Notes: generated by a model from the sequence alone, not told the origin. A stretch of 64,000 nt of DNA from Enterobacter wuhouensis (GCF_004331265.1 NZ_SJOO01000003.1:186001-250000), one strand, 5' to 3'. Positions 35,931 through 50,250 are shown, numbered from the stretch's first letter. Translations and numbers: made by a program.

Positions 35931-37163
35931 ATGGCAAAGGTATCACTGGAGAAAGACAAGATTAAATTCCTGCTGGTCGAGGGCGTGCACCAAAAAGCAA
36001 TCGATAGCCTTCGTGCGGCAGGTTACACCAACATCGAATTTCACAAAGGCGCGCTCGATACCGAAGAGCTGAAAGCGTCCATCCGTGATGCCCATTTCAT
36101 TGGCCTGCGATCCCGTACTCACCTGACCGAAGATGTTATCGCTGCGGCAGAAAAGCTGGTGGCAATCGGCTGCTTCTGCATCGGCACCAACCAGGTTGAC
36201 CTGAACGCCGCCGCTAAACGCGGTATTCCCGTCTTTAACGCCCCGTTCTCCAACACCCGTTCCGTGGCGGAGCTGGTGATTGGCGAACTGCTGCTGCTGC
36301 TGCGCGGCATTCCTGAAGCCAACGCCAAGGCGCACCGCGGGGTGTGGAACAAGCTGGCGTCCGGTTCCTTTGAAGCGCGCGGTAAAAAGCTTGGGATTAT
36401 CGGCTACGGCCACATCGGCACCCAGCTCGGTATTCTGGCGGAATCTCTCGGGATGCACGTCTTCTTCTACGATATCGAAAGCAAGCTGCCGCTGGGCAAT
36501 GCGACGCAGGTTCAGCATCTGTCTGACCTGCTGAACATGAGCGACGTGGTGAGCCTGCACGTGCCGGAAAATGCCTCCACTAAAAACATGATGGGCGCGG
36601 AAGAGCTGGCGCTGATGAAGCCGGGCTCGCTGCTGATCAACGCCGCGCGCGGCACGGTTGTTCATATTCCTGCGCTGGCGGATGCCCTGAAGCGTAAGCA
36701 TCTGGCGGGGGCGGCGATTGACGTCTTCCCGACGGAGCCTGCAACCAACAGCGATCCGTTCACCTCTCCGCTGTGCGAGTTCGACAACGTGATCCTGACG
36801 CCGCACATCGGCGGTTCTACCCAGGAAGCGCAGGAGAACATCGGCCTGGAAGTCGCGGGCAAGCTGAGCAAATACTCCGACAACGGTTCAACGCTTTCTG
36901 CGGTGAACTTCCCGGAAGTGTCTCTGCCGCTGCACGGCGGTCGCCGTCTGCTGCACATTCACGAAAACCGTCCTGGCGTGCTGACCGCCATTAACCAGAT
37001 CTTTGCCGAGCAGGGCGTCAACATCGCCGCGCAGTACCTGCAGACCAACTCGCAGATGGGCTACGTGGTAATTGATATCGAAGCGACGGAAGAGGTTGCC
37101 GAGAAAGCGCTGCAGAGCATGAAGGCGATACCGGGAACGATTCGCGCGCGCCTGCTGTACTGA
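35931..37163 (+). CDS. serA: D-3-phosphoglycerate dehydrogenase
   Basis: A 410-residue enzyme (E. coli length) catalysing the first step of serine synthesis. It has the catalytic domain, an NAD domain with GIIGYGHIGTQLG near residue 156, the active-site Arg/Glu/His segments (INAARGT, TPHIGGST) and a C-terminal ACT domain from about residue 339 that binds serine for feedback inhibition. The preceding 265 bp presumably carry its Lrp-controlled promoters, which cannot be placed with confidence. Confidence 0.97.
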   Translation: MAKVSLEKDKIKFLLVEGVHQKAIDSLRAAGYTNIEFHKGALDTEELKASIRDAHFIGLRSRTHLTEDVIAAAEKLVAIGCFCIGTNQVDLNAAAKRGIPVFNAPFSNTRSVAELVIGELLLLLRGIPEANAKAHRGVWNKLASGSFEARGKKLGIIGYGHIGTQLGILAESLGMHVFFYDIESKLPLGNATQVQHLSDLLNMSDVVSLHVPENASTKNMMGAEELALMKPGSLLINAARGTVVHIPALADALKRKHLAGAAIDVFPTEPATNSDPFTSPLCEFDNVILTPHIGGSTQEAQENIGLEVAGKLSKYSDNGSTLSAVNFPEVSLPLHGGRRLLHIHENRPGVLTAINQIFAEQGVNIAAQYLQTNSQMGYVVIDIEATEEVAEKALQSMKAIPGTIRARLLY

Positions 37164-37172
37164 TGTGCGGTC

Positions 37173-37254
37173 CGTAGTGTCGGGTGGCGGCTGCGCCTTA
37201 CCCGACCTACGCTGAGGATCTGTAGGCCGGGTAAGCGTAAGCGCCACCCGGCTT
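37173..37254. repeat. BIME-type pair of REP-like elements after serA
   Basis: Two inverted REP-like units (GTCGGGTGGCGGCTGCGCCTT and GGCCGGGTAAGCG ... CGCCACCCGGC) lie in the convergent space between serA and ygfA. They probably protect the 3' ends or terminate transcription. Confidence 0.8.
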
Positions 37255-37259
37255 AATTA

Positions 37260-37862
37260 TTAATTCGACCAGAGCCAGGTTTTACTGGGCGTCACCACCG
37301 CCGGCAGCGGAATATCCCACTTCTCCACCGGCAAGGCTTCTACTGCCTGACAATCATGCGCATAACCCACGGGCTGCAGGCCGTACTGCTGCCAGTTTTG
37401 CAGCGTTCTGTCGTAAAAACCACCGCCCATCCCCAGGCGCTGCCCTTGTTCATCAAACGCCACCAGCGGCGTAATCAGCACGTCCAGCTGTGACAGCGGC
37501 AGCACGTCGCGCACGTCGAGCTTCGGCTCGGTGATTTTCAGACGATTCACCACCAGCTCGCTGTGCGGATGGTAGTGCAGAAACAGGAGATTGCCCTTGC
37601 TAAACGGGTGCAGGACAGGAAGGTACACCTTTTTCCCGGCGCGCCAGAGCTGCTCGATAAGCGGCTGCGTGTCCAGCTCGCCGTCAAAAGAGAGAAACAG
37701 GGCGACGGTATGCGCCAGCACAACGGGCGGGTACGCCATCATACGTGCAGCAGCCTGTTGGGCGAATTCTGCCTGCTGCTCGGGCGTTAAGGCTCGACGG
37801 CGATGACGAATGAATTTACGGATGTCCTGGCGAGAAAGAGAAACTTCAGGGAATTGGGTCAT
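37260..37862 (-). CDS. ygfA: 5-formyltetrahydrofolate cyclo-ligase YgfA
   Basis: A 200-residue ATP-dependent ligase that returns 5-formyl-THF to the folate pool as 5,10-methenyl-THF. The C-terminal GQRLGMGGGFYDRTL is the family signature, with basic RHRRRALTPEQQ near the N-terminus. It is transcribed just downstream of 6S RNA on the same strand, the conserved ssrS-ygfA arrangement. The ATG at 37862 lacks a clear Shine-Dalgarno; a reading that extends to 37937 would enter the 6S RNA and is rejected. Confidence 0.93.
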   Translation of the reverse strand: MTQFPEVSLSRQDIRKFIRHRRRALTPEQQAEFAQQAAARMMAYPPVVLAHTVALFLSFDGELDTQPLIEQLWRAGKKVYLPVLHPFSKGNLLFLHYHPHSELVVNRLKITEPKLDVRDVLPLSQLDVLITPLVAFDEQGQRLGMGGGFYDRTLQNWQQYGLQPVGYAHDCQAVEALPVEKWDIPLPAVVTPSKTWLWSN

Positions 37863-37886
37863 GGTAGTCGGTAGAAGAAGAGAGAG

Positions 37887-38070
37887 GGAATCTCCGAGAT
37901 GCCGCCGCAGGCTGTAACCCTTGAACCCTTGGTTCAAGGTGAATGTGTCGTCATAGTTTTAAGGCTTCTCGGACGAACCGAGCATGCTCACCAACCATGG
38001 AGCGCCACATTCTTGTGGTATGAAATATCGGCTCAGGGGACTGGCCCGCTTGCGAACATCTCAGAGAAAT
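37887..38070 (-). ncRNA. ssrS: 6S RNA
   Basis: A 184-nt RNA gene nearly identical to E. coli 6S RNA: the 5' end ATTTCTCTGAGATGTTCGC, the conserved GGGCCAGTCCCCTGAGCCG and AACCAAGGGTTCAAGG segments, and the closing GGCATCTCGGAGATTCC. The ends pair to form the closing stem, with the long open-promoter-like bubble between. It binds sigma70 RNA polymerase in stationary phase. It precedes ygfA on the same strand, as expected. Confidence 0.96.
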
Positions 38071-38111
38071 TTTGTCTTCCCAGTTACTCTACCATAGTCA
38101 ACTGAGAAGTG

Positions 38112-38507
<396 letters not shown>

Positions 38508-38608
38508 CTATAGCTACCCTGATGTGAAGATACAAGCCCTTTTCTGGTATCACCAGGGTCCAAAGTGGTAGCATATCATGAATCTTTCCCCTTTGATGAC
38601 GAATGCTC

Positions 38609-39187
38609 ATGTCTAAACAGAACGAAATGCCTGGTTACAAGGATTTAAACCAGTTACTGAACCAGCAGGGAGTGGGTTTAACCCCTGCCGAAATGCACGG
38701 TCTGATCAGTGGCATGCTGTGCGGCGGAAACAGCGACAGCTCATGGCAGCCGCTGCTTCACGACCTGACGAATGAAGGGCTGGCATTTGGTCACGAGCTG
38801 GCAGAGGCGCTGCGTAAAATGCATGCCGCGACCAGCGATTCTCTGGAAGACGATGGCTTCCTTTTTCAGCTTTATCTGCCTGAAGGCGACGACGTTAGCG
38901 TTTTCGATCGTGCCGACGCGCTCGCGGGCTGGGTAAATCACTACCTGCTGGGGCTGGGCGTCACGCAGCCTAAACTCGACAAAGTGACCGGCGAAGCGGG
39001 TGAAGCGATCGACGATCTGCGTAACATCGCGCAGCTGGGCTACGACGAAGACGAAGACCAGGAAGAGCTGGAAATGTCTCTCGAAGAGATCATCGAGTAC
39101 GTGCGCGTTGCGGCGCTGCTGTGCCACGACAACTTTACGCGCTCGCAGCCGACCGCGCCGGAAGTCCGCAAGCCAACCTTACATTAA
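38609..39187 (+). CDS. ygfB: UPF0149 family protein YgfB
   Basis: A 192-residue acidic protein, very like E. coli YgfB ([42 protein letters not shown], and the Glu/Asp-rich [21 protein letters not shown]). Its molecular function is not established in E. coli; a related protein represses an antibiotic-resistance regulator in Pseudomonas. The start at 38609 gives the E. coli-like N-terminus; an ATG two codons upstream is possible. It begins the ygfB-pepP-ubiH-ubiI operon. Confidence 0.94.
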   Translation: MSKQNEMPGYKDLNQLLNQQGVGLTPAEMHGLISGMLCGGNSDSSWQPLLHDLTNEGLAFGHELAEALRKMHAATSDSLEDDGFLFQLYLPEGDDVSVFDRADALAGWVNHYLLGLGVTQPKLDKVTGEAGEAIDDLRNIAQLGYDEDEDQEELEMSLEEIIEYVRVAALLCHDNFTRSQPTAPEVRKPTLH

Positions 39188-39212
39188 GAAAAATAACGCA
39201 CAGGAGGGTGTC

Positions 39213-40532
39213 ATGGTTATCTCGAATCAAGAGTATTCTCGCCGCCGACAGGCGCTGTTAGCCAATATGCAGCCAGGAAGCGCCGCGCTGATTTTTGCCG
39301 CGCCCGAAGTGACGCGCAGCGCCGACAGCGAATACCCCTATCGGCAGAGCAGCGATTTCTGGTACTTCACCGGCTTTAACGAGCCGGAAGCGGTGCTGGT
39401 GCTGATTAAGAGCAATGACACCCACAATCACAGCGTGATTTTCAACCGCGTACGCGATTTAACCGCCGAAATTTGGTTTGGCCGCCGCTTGGGGCAAGAG
39501 GCCGCGCCCGAGAAACTCGGCGTGGATCGTGCCCTCGCGTTTAGCGAAATCAATCAGCAGCTTTATCAGCTGCTTAACGGCCTGGACGTGCTCTACCACG
39601 CGCAGGGCGAATATGCGTACGCCGATGAGATTGTCTTCACCGCGCTGGACAAGCTGCGTAAAGGATCGCGGCAGAACCTCTCTGCGCCCGCCACGCTGAC
39701 GGACTGGCGTCCGATGGTGCATGAGATGCGCCTCTTCAAGTCTGAAGAAGAGCTTGCGGTGATGCGCCGCGCCGGTGAAATCAGCGCCCTGGCCCATACC
39801 CGCGCGATGGAGAAATGCCGTCCGGGGATGTTTGAATATCAGCTTGAAGGCGAAATTCAGCATGAGTTCAACCGCCACGGCGCGCGCTTCCCGTCCTACA
39901 ATACCATCGTTGGCGGCGGGGAGAACGGCTGCATTCTGCACTACACCGAAAACGAAAGCGCGCTGCGCGACGGCGATCTGGTGTTGATCGACGCGGGCTG
40001 CGAATACCTTGGCTACGCGGGCGACATCACCCGTACCTTCCCGGTGAACGGTAAATTCTCGCCTGCACAGCGTGAGATTTACGACATCGTGCTGGAATCT
40101 CTGGAAACGGCGCTCACGCTGTTCCGCCCGGGCACCTCGATTCAGGACGTAACCAGCGACGTGGTGCGCATCATGATTTCCGGTCTGGTGAAGCTCGGCA
40201 TCCTGAAAGGGGATGTTGACGCGCTGATTACCGAAAATGCCCATCGCCCGTACTTTATGCACGGGTTGAGCCACTGGCTGGGGCTGGACGTTCATGACGT
40301 GGGCGCGTACGGTCCTGAACGGTCACGCGTGCTGGAGCCGGGCATGGTATTAACCGTGGAGCCGGGCCTGTACATTGCGCCGGATGCCGACGTGCCGGAA
40401 CGATACCGCGGGATTGGCATTCGTATTGAAGACGATATTGTGATTACCGAAACCGGTAACGAAAACCTGACCGCATCGGTGGTGAAAAAGGCGGACGACA
40501 TTGAGGCGCTGATGGCAGCGGCACGCGCATGA
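39213..40532 (+). CDS. pepP: Xaa-Pro aminopeptidase PepP
   Basis: A 439-residue M24B metallopeptidase removing N-terminal residues before proline. The dinuclear manganese site is visible in VLIDAGCEYLGYAGDITRTF (two Asp), HGLSHWLGLDVHDVG (His), LTVEPGLYI (Glu) and GIRIEDDIV (Glu). ATG at 39213 follows GGAGGG; a longer reading starting inside ygfB is a shadow. It overlaps ubiH by 4 bp. Confidence 0.96.
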   Translation: MVISNQEYSRRRQALLANMQPGSAALIFAAPEVTRSADSEYPYRQSSDFWYFTGFNEPEAVLVLIKSNDTHNHSVIFNRVRDLTAEIWFGRRLGQEAAPEKLGVDRALAFSEINQQLYQLLNGLDVLYHAQGEYAYADEIVFTALDKLRKGSRQNLSAPATLTDWRPMVHEMRLFKSEEELAVMRRAGEISALAHTRAMEKCRPGMFEYQLEGEIQHEFNRHGARFPSYNTIVGGGENGCILHYTENESALRDGDLVLIDAGCEYLGYAGDITRTFPVNGKFSPAQREIYDIVLESLETALTLFRPGTSIQDVTSDVVRIMISGLVKLGILKGDVDALITENAHRPYFMHGLSHWLGLDVHDVGAYGPERSRVLEPGMVLTVEPGLYIAPDADVPERYRGIGIRIEDDIVITETGNENLTASVVKKADDIEALMAAARA

Positions 40533-41707
40533 GCGTGATTATCGTTGGCGGCGGGATGACGGGCGCCACGCTGGCGCTGGCGATTTCGCATCTGACGAAA
40601 GGCCAGCTCCCGGTCCATCTTGTGGAAGCCGTTGCGCCACAGGCAACCAACCACCCCGGTTTTGATTCCCGCGCCATTGCCCTGGCGCAGGGAACCTGCC
40701 AGCAGCTTTCCCGCATCGGGATCTGGCAGGCGATTGCCGACTGCGCCACGGCGATTAACACCGTGCACGTTAGCGATCGCGGCCATGCCGGGTTTGTGAC
40801 GCTGGATGCCCATGATTACCGTATTGACGCGCTGGGGCAGGTGGTTGAGCTGCACGACGTTGGCCTGCGCCTGTTTCGGCTGTTGCAGGATGCGCCAGGC
40901 GTGACGCTGCACTGCCCGACACGCGTCGCCAGCTTTAGCCGCAGCGAGGAGGCGGTCAGCGTTGTGCTGGAGGATGGCACCACGCTTGAGGGCCAGCTTC
41001 TGGTGGCGGCAGACGGTTCGCGTTCTGCGCTTGGCACCCAGTGCGGCGTAGAGTGGCGGCAGCAGCCGTACGGACAGGTTGCGGTCATTGCGAACGTCTC
41101 AACCGCAGGAGCGCACAACGGCCGGGCGTTTGAGCGCTTCACGCCGCACGGCCCGCTGGCGATGCTGCCGATGTCGGACGGGCGCTGCTCGCTGGTGTGG
41201 TGCCACGCGCAGGACAAGGCCGAGGAAGTGCAGTCCTGGTCTGACGAACGCTTCTGCACCGAGCTGCAAAAAGCCTTCGGCTGGCGGCTGGGGCGCATTA
41301 CCCATGCCGGAAAACGCGCCGTTTATCCGCTATCGTTAACGACCGCGTCGCAGTCCATATCCCATCGCGTGGCGCTGGTGGGCAATGCCGCCCAGACGCT
41401 GCACCCGATCGCCGGACAAGGCTTTAACCTTGGGCTGCGTGACGTGATGAGCCTGGCCGAGTCTCTGGCGCAGGCGTGGGGCGAGCAAAAAGATTGTGGC
41501 GCCTATTCAGTTCTCAGCCATTATCAGAAGCGTCGTCAGGCCGATAAAGAGGCGACGATCGGCGTTACCGATGGTTTAGTACACCTGTTTGCCAATCGCT
41601 GGGCGCCGCTGGTTGCAGGTCGCAACCTCGGGCTGATGGCGATGGAACTGTTCATTCCGGCACGTGACGTGCTGGCGCAGCGGACCCTGGGTTGGGTCGC
41701 GCGTTAA
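40529..41707 (+). CDS. ubiH: 2-octaprenyl-6-methoxyphenol hydroxylase UbiH
   Basis: A 392-residue FAD monooxygenase of aerobic ubiquinone synthesis (C1 hydroxylation). It has FAD motif IVGGGMTGATLALAI at the N-terminus, the middle VAADGSRSALG and the GNAAQTLHPIAGQGFNLGLRD signature near residue 285. The length equals E. coli UbiH. The start overlaps pepP by 4 bp (ATGA) and ubiI follows after 12 bp. Confidence 0.96.
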   Translation: MSVIIVGGGMTGATLALAISHLTKGQLPVHLVEAVAPQATNHPGFDSRAIALAQGTCQQLSRIGIWQAIADCATAINTVHVSDRGHAGFVTLDAHDYRIDALGQVVELHDVGLRLFRLLQDAPGVTLHCPTRVASFSRSEEAVSVVLEDGTTLEGQLLVAADGSRSALGTQCGVEWRQQPYGQVAVIANVSTAGAHNGRAFERFTPHGPLAMLPMSDGRCSLVWCHAQDKAEEVQSWSDERFCTELQKAFGWRLGRITHAGKRAVYPLSLTTASQSISHRVALVGNAAQTLHPIAGQGFNLGLRDVMSLAESLAQAWGEQKDCGAYSVLSHYQKRRQADKEATIGVTDGLVHLFANRWAPLVAGRNLGLMAMELFIPARDVLAQRTLGWVAR

Positions 41708-41719
41708 GGAGTTATCACC

Positions 41720-42922
41720 GTGCAAAATGTTGATGTTGCCATCGTTGGCGGCGGAATGGTCGGGCTGGCGCTGGCCTGTGGATTACAGGGCAGCGGCCTG
41801 CGCGTGGCCGTGCTGGAGCAAAAAGCGCCGCACCCCGTCTCGCCTGATGCGCCGCCTGAACTGCGCGTGTCGGCGATCAATGCGGCAAGCGAAAAACTTC
41901 TCACGCATCTTGGCGTCTGGTCGGATATCGTGGCGCAGCGCGCCAGCTGCTATCACGGCATGGAAGTGTGGGACAAAGACAGCTTTGGCCACATTGCCTT
42001 TGACGACGAAAGCATGGGCTATAGCCATCTGGGCCATATCATTGAGAATGCGGTGATCCACCACGCGCTGTGGCAGAAAGCGCAGCAGTGCAGCGACGTG
42101 ACGCTGGTAGCGCCCGCGCAGATCCAGCAGGTGGCGTGGGGCGAAAACGAGGCGTTTATCACCCTGCAAAGCGGCGACATGCTGACCGCGCGTCTGGTGG
42201 TGGGTGCCGATGGCGCCAACTCCTGGCTGCGCAACAAGGCGGATATTCCGCTGACCTACTGGGATTATCGTCATCACGCGATGGTTGCCACCATTCGTAC
42301 AGCAGAGCCGCACGGCGGCGTGGCGCGGCAGATTTTCCATAGCGACGGCATTCTGGCCTTCCTGCCGCTAAGCGATCCACACCTGTGCTCTATCGTCTGG
42401 TCCCTGGTGCCGGAAAAAGCCCAGCAGATGCAGGAAGCAACGCCGGACGCCTTCAACCAGGCGCTGTGCGTGGCCTTTGATAACCGCCTTGGCTTGTGCA
42501 CCCTTGAAAGCGAGCGCCAGGTCTTCCCGCTAACCGGCCGCTACGCGCGTCAGTTTGCCGCGCACCGTCTGGCGCTGGTGGGTGATGCAGCGCATACCAT
42601 TCATCCGCTGGCCGGGCAGGGTGTCAACCTTGGCTTTATGGATGCGGCGGAGCTGGTAGAAGAGCTGCGTCGCCTGCACCGCGAAGGTAAGGACATTGGT
42701 CAGCATCTCTATCTGCGCCGCTACGAGCGCAGCCGCAAGCACAGCGCGGCGATGATGCTGGCGGGAATGCAGGGCTTCCGCGAGCTGTTTGCCGGGGCAA
42801 ATCCGGCGAAAAAACTGCTGCGCGATATCGGTCTTAAACTGGCCGATACGCTTCCTGGCGTTAAGCCACAGCTCCTTCGCCAGGCGATGGGTCTTAACGA
42901 CCTGCCGGACTGGCTGCGCTAA
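41720..42922 (+). CDS. ubiI: 2-octaprenylphenol hydroxylase UbiI
   Basis: A 400-residue FAD monooxygenase for C5 hydroxylation in ubiquinone synthesis (formerly VisC). It has FAD motif AIVGGGMVGLALACGL and GDAAHTIHPLAGQGVNLGFMD. The GTG start at 41720 has AAGGAG 8 bases upstream and gives the E. coli-like N-terminus. It is paralogous to ubiH and ends the operon. Confidence 0.96.
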   Translation: MQNVDVAIVGGGMVGLALACGLQGSGLRVAVLEQKAPHPVSPDAPPELRVSAINAASEKLLTHLGVWSDIVAQRASCYHGMEVWDKDSFGHIAFDDESMGYSHLGHIIENAVIHHALWQKAQQCSDVTLVAPAQIQQVAWGENEAFITLQSGDMLTARLVVGADGANSWLRNKADIPLTYWDYRHHAMVATIRTAEPHGGVARQIFHSDGILAFLPLSDPHLCSIVWSLVPEKAQQMQEATPDAFNQALCVAFDNRLGLCTLESERQVFPLTGRYARQFAAHRLALVGDAAHTIHPLAGQGVNLGFMDAAELVEELRRLHREGKDIGQHLYLRRYERSRKHSAAMMLAGMQGFRELFAGANPAKKLLRDIGLKLADTLPGVKPQLLRQAMGLNDLPDWLR

Positions 42923-42945
42923 GTTAGACCCCCGTCACACTTTAC

Positions 42946-42969
42946 TTCCCCGGCCTCCGCGCCGGGGAA
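42946..42969 (+). terminator. Probable terminator of the ubiI operon
   Basis: TTCCCCGGC and GCCGGGGAA form a perfect 9-bp stem with a 6-base loop, followed by ATTCCCTCGTTT. The U-tract is poor, so confidence is moderate. Confidence 0.55.
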
Positions 42970-43319
42970 ATTCCCTCGTTTGAAATATTCTAATTCCACG
43001 CTGTTTTTCGCATTAGATAATCTAATGTCGTGTTTTTGAAGGGACGGAAATTCGGCCCATTTTTCCGCACGAAATATCACCATGTGCTAAATCCTGTTAG
43101 ATCATTGTTAATTTTGTGCGGGTTTAATCGCATTTTTCCAGTGAATAACTCTGTAGGCTTTTCAACGTTTTTTGGTCATAAGCTAATGTGATGACCCGTT
43201 TTACCTTATGGTTAACCGCCGGTTTCGGTGGTAAGTTCAGGTAAAAGAGAACGTTTGCGTCGGCATTCGGGAACGAGGCCGATACCGGGTTTCACGGTGA
43301 ATTTTTCAACGAGGACAAG
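42970..43319 (+). promoter_or_regulatory. gcvTHP control region with GcvA-type CTAAT motifs
   Basis: A 350-bp AT-rich region before gcvT without a gene. CTAAT, the core recognised by GcvA in E. coli, occurs at 42990-42994, 43022-43026 and 43183-43187, and inverted at 43012-43016. This distal cluster plus proximal site fits the known arrangement of GcvA sites. The AT-rich character suits Lrp binding. Confidence 0.6.
43245..43260. promoter_or_regulatory. PurR box before gcvT
   Basis: AAGAGAACGTTTGCGT matches the PurR consensus ACGCAAACGTTTGCGT at 13 of 16 positions. PurR represses gcvTHP in E. coli, and this site is about 60 bp before the gcvT start. Confidence 0.7.
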
Positions 43320-44414
43320 ATGGCTCAACAGACTCCTTTGTACGAACAACACGTGTTATGCGGCGCCCGCATGGTGGACTTCCACGGCTGGATGATGCCG
43401 CTGCACTACGGCTCGCAGATTGATGAGCACCACGCGGTGCGCACCGATGCCGGTATGTTCGACGTGTCCCATATGACGATTGTCGATCTGCGCGGCAGCC
43501 GCACCCGGGAGTTTTTGCGTTATCTGCTGGCAAATGACGTCGCCAAACTGAAGACGCCGGGTAAAGCGCTCTATACCGGCATGCTGAACGCCTCGGGCGG
43601 CGTGATTGATGACCTTATCGTCTATTACTTTACCGAAGATTTCTTCCGCCTCGTTGTAAACTCCGCCACCCGCGAAAAAGACCTCTCCTGGATTTCCCAA
43701 CATGCCGAACCTTATGCCATCGACATCACCGTCCGTGACGATCTGTCGCTGATCGCCGTGCAGGGGCCGAACGCGCAGGCGAAAGCCGCGTCTCTGTTTA
43801 CCGACGAGCAGCGCAAAGCAACCGAAGGCATGAAGCCCTTCTTCGGGGTGCAGGCGGGCGATCTGTTTATCGCCACCACCGGCTACACGGGTGAAGCGGG
43901 CTACGAAATTGCGATGCCGAACGAGAAGGCCGCCGATTTCTGGCGCGCGCTCGTGGAAGCGGGCGTGAAGCCTGCGGGTCTGGGCGCGCGCGATACGCTG
44001 CGTCTGGAAGCGGGCATGAACCTCTACGGCCAGGAGATGGACGAAGGCGTCTCCCCGCTGGCGGCCAACATGGGCTGGACCATCGCATGGGAACCGGCTG
44101 ACCGCGACTTTATTGGCCGTGAAGCGCTGGAAATGCAGCGTGAGAAGGGCACTGAACAGCTGGTTGGCCTGGTGATGAAGGAAAAAGGCGTGCTGCGCGG
44201 CGAACTGCCGGTGCGCTTCACCGATGCCGACGGCAATCATCGCGAAGGCGTGATCACCAGCGGAACCTTCTCCCCGACGCTCGGCTACAGTATTGCACTG
44301 GCACGCGTGCCGGCGGGCATTGGCGACACGGCGGTGGTGCAAATCCGCAATCGCGAAATGCCGGTCAACGTGACCAAACCGATTTTTGTTCGCGCCGGTA
44401 AGCCGGTCGCCTAA
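43320..44414 (+). CDS. gcvT: Aminomethyltransferase (glycine cleavage T-protein)
   Basis: A 364-residue T-protein (E. coli length) transferring the methylene group from aminomethyl-lipoyl GcvH to THF and releasing ammonia. [23 protein letters not shown] at the N-terminus, the DVSHM segment and [13 protein letters not shown] are family features of the folate-binding fold shared with YgfZ. It begins gcvTHP. Confidence 0.97.
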   Translation: MAQQTPLYEQHVLCGARMVDFHGWMMPLHYGSQIDEHHAVRTDAGMFDVSHMTIVDLRGSRTREFLRYLLANDVAKLKTPGKALYTGMLNASGGVIDDLIVYYFTEDFFRLVVNSATREKDLSWISQHAEPYAIDITVRDDLSLIAVQGPNAQAKAASLFTDEQRKATEGMKPFFGVQAGDLFIATTGYTGEAGYEIAMPNEKAADFWRALVEAGVKPAGLGARDTLRLEAGMNLYGQEMDEGVSPLAANMGWTIAWEPADRDFIGREALEMQREKGTEQLVGLVMKEKGVLRGELPVRFTDADGNHREGVITSGTFSPTLGYSIALARVPAGIGDTAVVQIRNREMPVNVTKPIFVRAGKPVA

Positions 44415-44437
44415 TCATTTTTATCAGGAGAACTTCA

Positions 44438-44827
44438 ATGAGCAATGTGCCAGCAGAACTGAAATACAGCAAAGAACACGAGTGGCTGCGCAAAGAGGCG
44501 GACGGCACTTACACCGTAGGGATCACCGAGCACGCGCAGGAGCTGCTGGGCGACATGGTGTTTGTTGACCTGCCTGACGTGGGCACGACCGTTAGCGCGG
44601 GCGACGACTGCGCCGTAGCGGAGTCCGTAAAAGCGGCTTCTGACATCTACGCTCCTGTGAGCGGCGAAATCGTTGCCGTCAACGACGCGCTGAGCGATTC
44701 GCCAGAGCTGGTGAACAGCGAGCCGTATGAAGGCGGCTGGATCTTCAAGATCAAAGCCAGCGACGAAGCGCAGGTTGCCGCGCTGCTGGACGCGACCGCG
44801 TACGAAGCGCTGTTGGAAGACGAGTAA
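44438..44827 (+). CDS. gcvH: Glycine cleavage system H protein
   Basis: A 129-residue lipoyl carrier that shuttles the aminomethyl group between GcvP, GcvT and lipoamide dehydrogenase. The lipoylated lysine is K65 in [15 protein letters not shown] (K64 after Met removal). It is 23 bp after gcvT, with AGGAG before the ATG. Confidence 0.98.
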   Translation: MSNVPAELKYSKEHEWLRKEADGTYTVGITEHAQELLGDMVFVDLPDVGTTVSAGDDCAVAESVKAASDIYAPVSGEIVAVNDALSDSPELVNSEPYEGGWIFKIKASDEAQVAALLDATAYEALLEDE

Positions 44828-44834
44828 TCCATTA

Positions 44835-44916
44835 TCCCTCTCCCCTTTGGGGAGAGGGTAGGGTGAGGGGAACAGACGACACCCTCACCCCAGCCCTCTC
44901 CCTAAGGGAGAGGGAG
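44835..44916. repeat. C-rich palindromic repeat pair inside the gcv operon
   Basis: Two inverted copies of the C-rich element fill most of the 126-bp space between gcvH and gcvP. Here the GGGTGAGGGG ends face inward, opposite to the pairs at 290 and 15791. The stems may stabilise the gcvTH part of the mRNA relative to gcvP. Confidence 0.85.
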
Positions 44917-44953
44917 AAAACACATTCACTGCACGTTTCAGGAACCATCGCTC

Positions 44954-47827
<2,874 letters not shown>

Positions 47828-47848
47828 TATTGCTGATGTAGTAACGTA

Positions 47849-47883
47849 GGCCGGGTAAGGCGAAGCCGCCACCCGGCTTTTTT
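47849..47883 (+). terminator. Terminator of gcvTHP (REP-like)
   Basis: GGCCGGGT and ACCCGGC pair, with an inner AAGGCGAAGCCGCC hairpin, followed by six T. It is another member of the REP-like family carrying a T-run. Confidence 0.8.
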
Positions 47884-47897
47884 ATTGGGAGAAGAGA

Positions 47898-48641
47898 ATG
47901 GGTATTGCACTTGTGACCGGCGCCAGCCGCGGTATTGGCAAAGCCACCGCGCTGCAGCTGGCACGCGAAGGTTACACCGTGGCGGTGAACTACCATCACA
48001 ACGTTAAGGCCGCGACGGACGTCATCAGTCAGATCGTCGAGTCGGGCGGCAAAGCCTTTGCCGTGCGCGCGGACATCAGCGACGAAGCGCAGGTAATGGC
48101 GATGTTCGACAGCATCGATCGCGAAGGCGAGCCGCTGACGGCGCTGGTGAATAACGCAGGTATTCTGTTTGAACAATCGACCATTGAGAATTTGTCGGCT
48201 GAACGTATCAACCGCGTGCTCTCTACCAACGTCACGGGCTATTTCCTCTGCTGTCGTGAAGCGGTGAAGCGCATGTCTAACAAGCACGGCGGCAAGGGTG
48301 GGGCGATAGTGAACGTCTCTTCCGCCGCGTCACGCCTGGGCGCGCCGGGAGAATACGTGGACTATGCTGCATCCAAAGGTGCGGTGGATTCCCTGACCAC
48401 CGGGCTATCCCTTGAGGTGGCGGGGCAGGGCATACGGGTTAACTGCGTACGTCCGGGTCTAATCTATACCGATATCCATGCGTCCGGCGGTGAACCGGGG
48501 CGGGTGGATCGCGTTAAGTCGATGCTGCCAATGCAGCGCGGCGGTCAGCCGGAAGAGGTGGCGCAGGCGATTGTCTGGCTGCTGAGCGAGAAGGCGTCGT
48601 ACGTCACGGGCAGTTTTTTAGAGTTGGCCGGTGGGAAATAA
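47898..48641 (+). CDS. ygfF: SDR family oxidoreductase YgfF
   Basis: A 247-residue short-chain dehydrogenase resembling E. coli YgfF (glucose-1-dehydrogenase-like). It has TGASRGIG at 8-15, NNAG, catalytic Ser in NVSSAAS and the YAASK pair, with the C-terminal VTGSFLELAGGK. The substrate is not established. It lies 14 bp after the gcvP terminator with GGGAGAAGAG before the ATG, and its 3' end faces bglA. Confidence 0.92.
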   Translation: MGIALVTGASRGIGKATALQLAREGYTVAVNYHHNVKAATDVISQIVESGGKAFAVRADISDEAQVMAMFDSIDREGEPLTALVNNAGILFEQSTIENLSAERINRVLSTNVTGYFLCCREAVKRMSNKHGGKGGAIVNVSSAASRLGAPGEYVDYAASKGAVDSLTTGLSLEVAGQGIRVNCVRPGLIYTDIHASGGEPGRVDRVKSMLPMQRGGQPEEVAQAIVWLLSEKASYVTGSFLELAGGK

Positions 48642-48642
48642 A

Positions 48643-48678
48643 CCCCTCACCCTAACCCTCTCCCACAGGGAGAGGGGA
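48643..48678. repeat. C-rich palindromic intergenic repeat, single copy
   Basis: CCCCTCACCCTAACCCTCTCC with an AGGGAGAGGGG arm lies in the convergent gap between ygfF and bglA. Confidence 0.8.
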
Positions 48679-48700
48679 TCAATCGTAGCGCCGCCCGGCG

Positions 48701-50140
<1,440 letters not shown>

Positions 50141-50250
50141 TCATCTCAATAAATGATTAATTGCTATCGAGTCTAGCAAAGCGAAATTAAATGTCACGAT
50201 ATAACAATTTCCAGGAATTGTGATTTGTTACATCGAAAAAACAGGACGTT

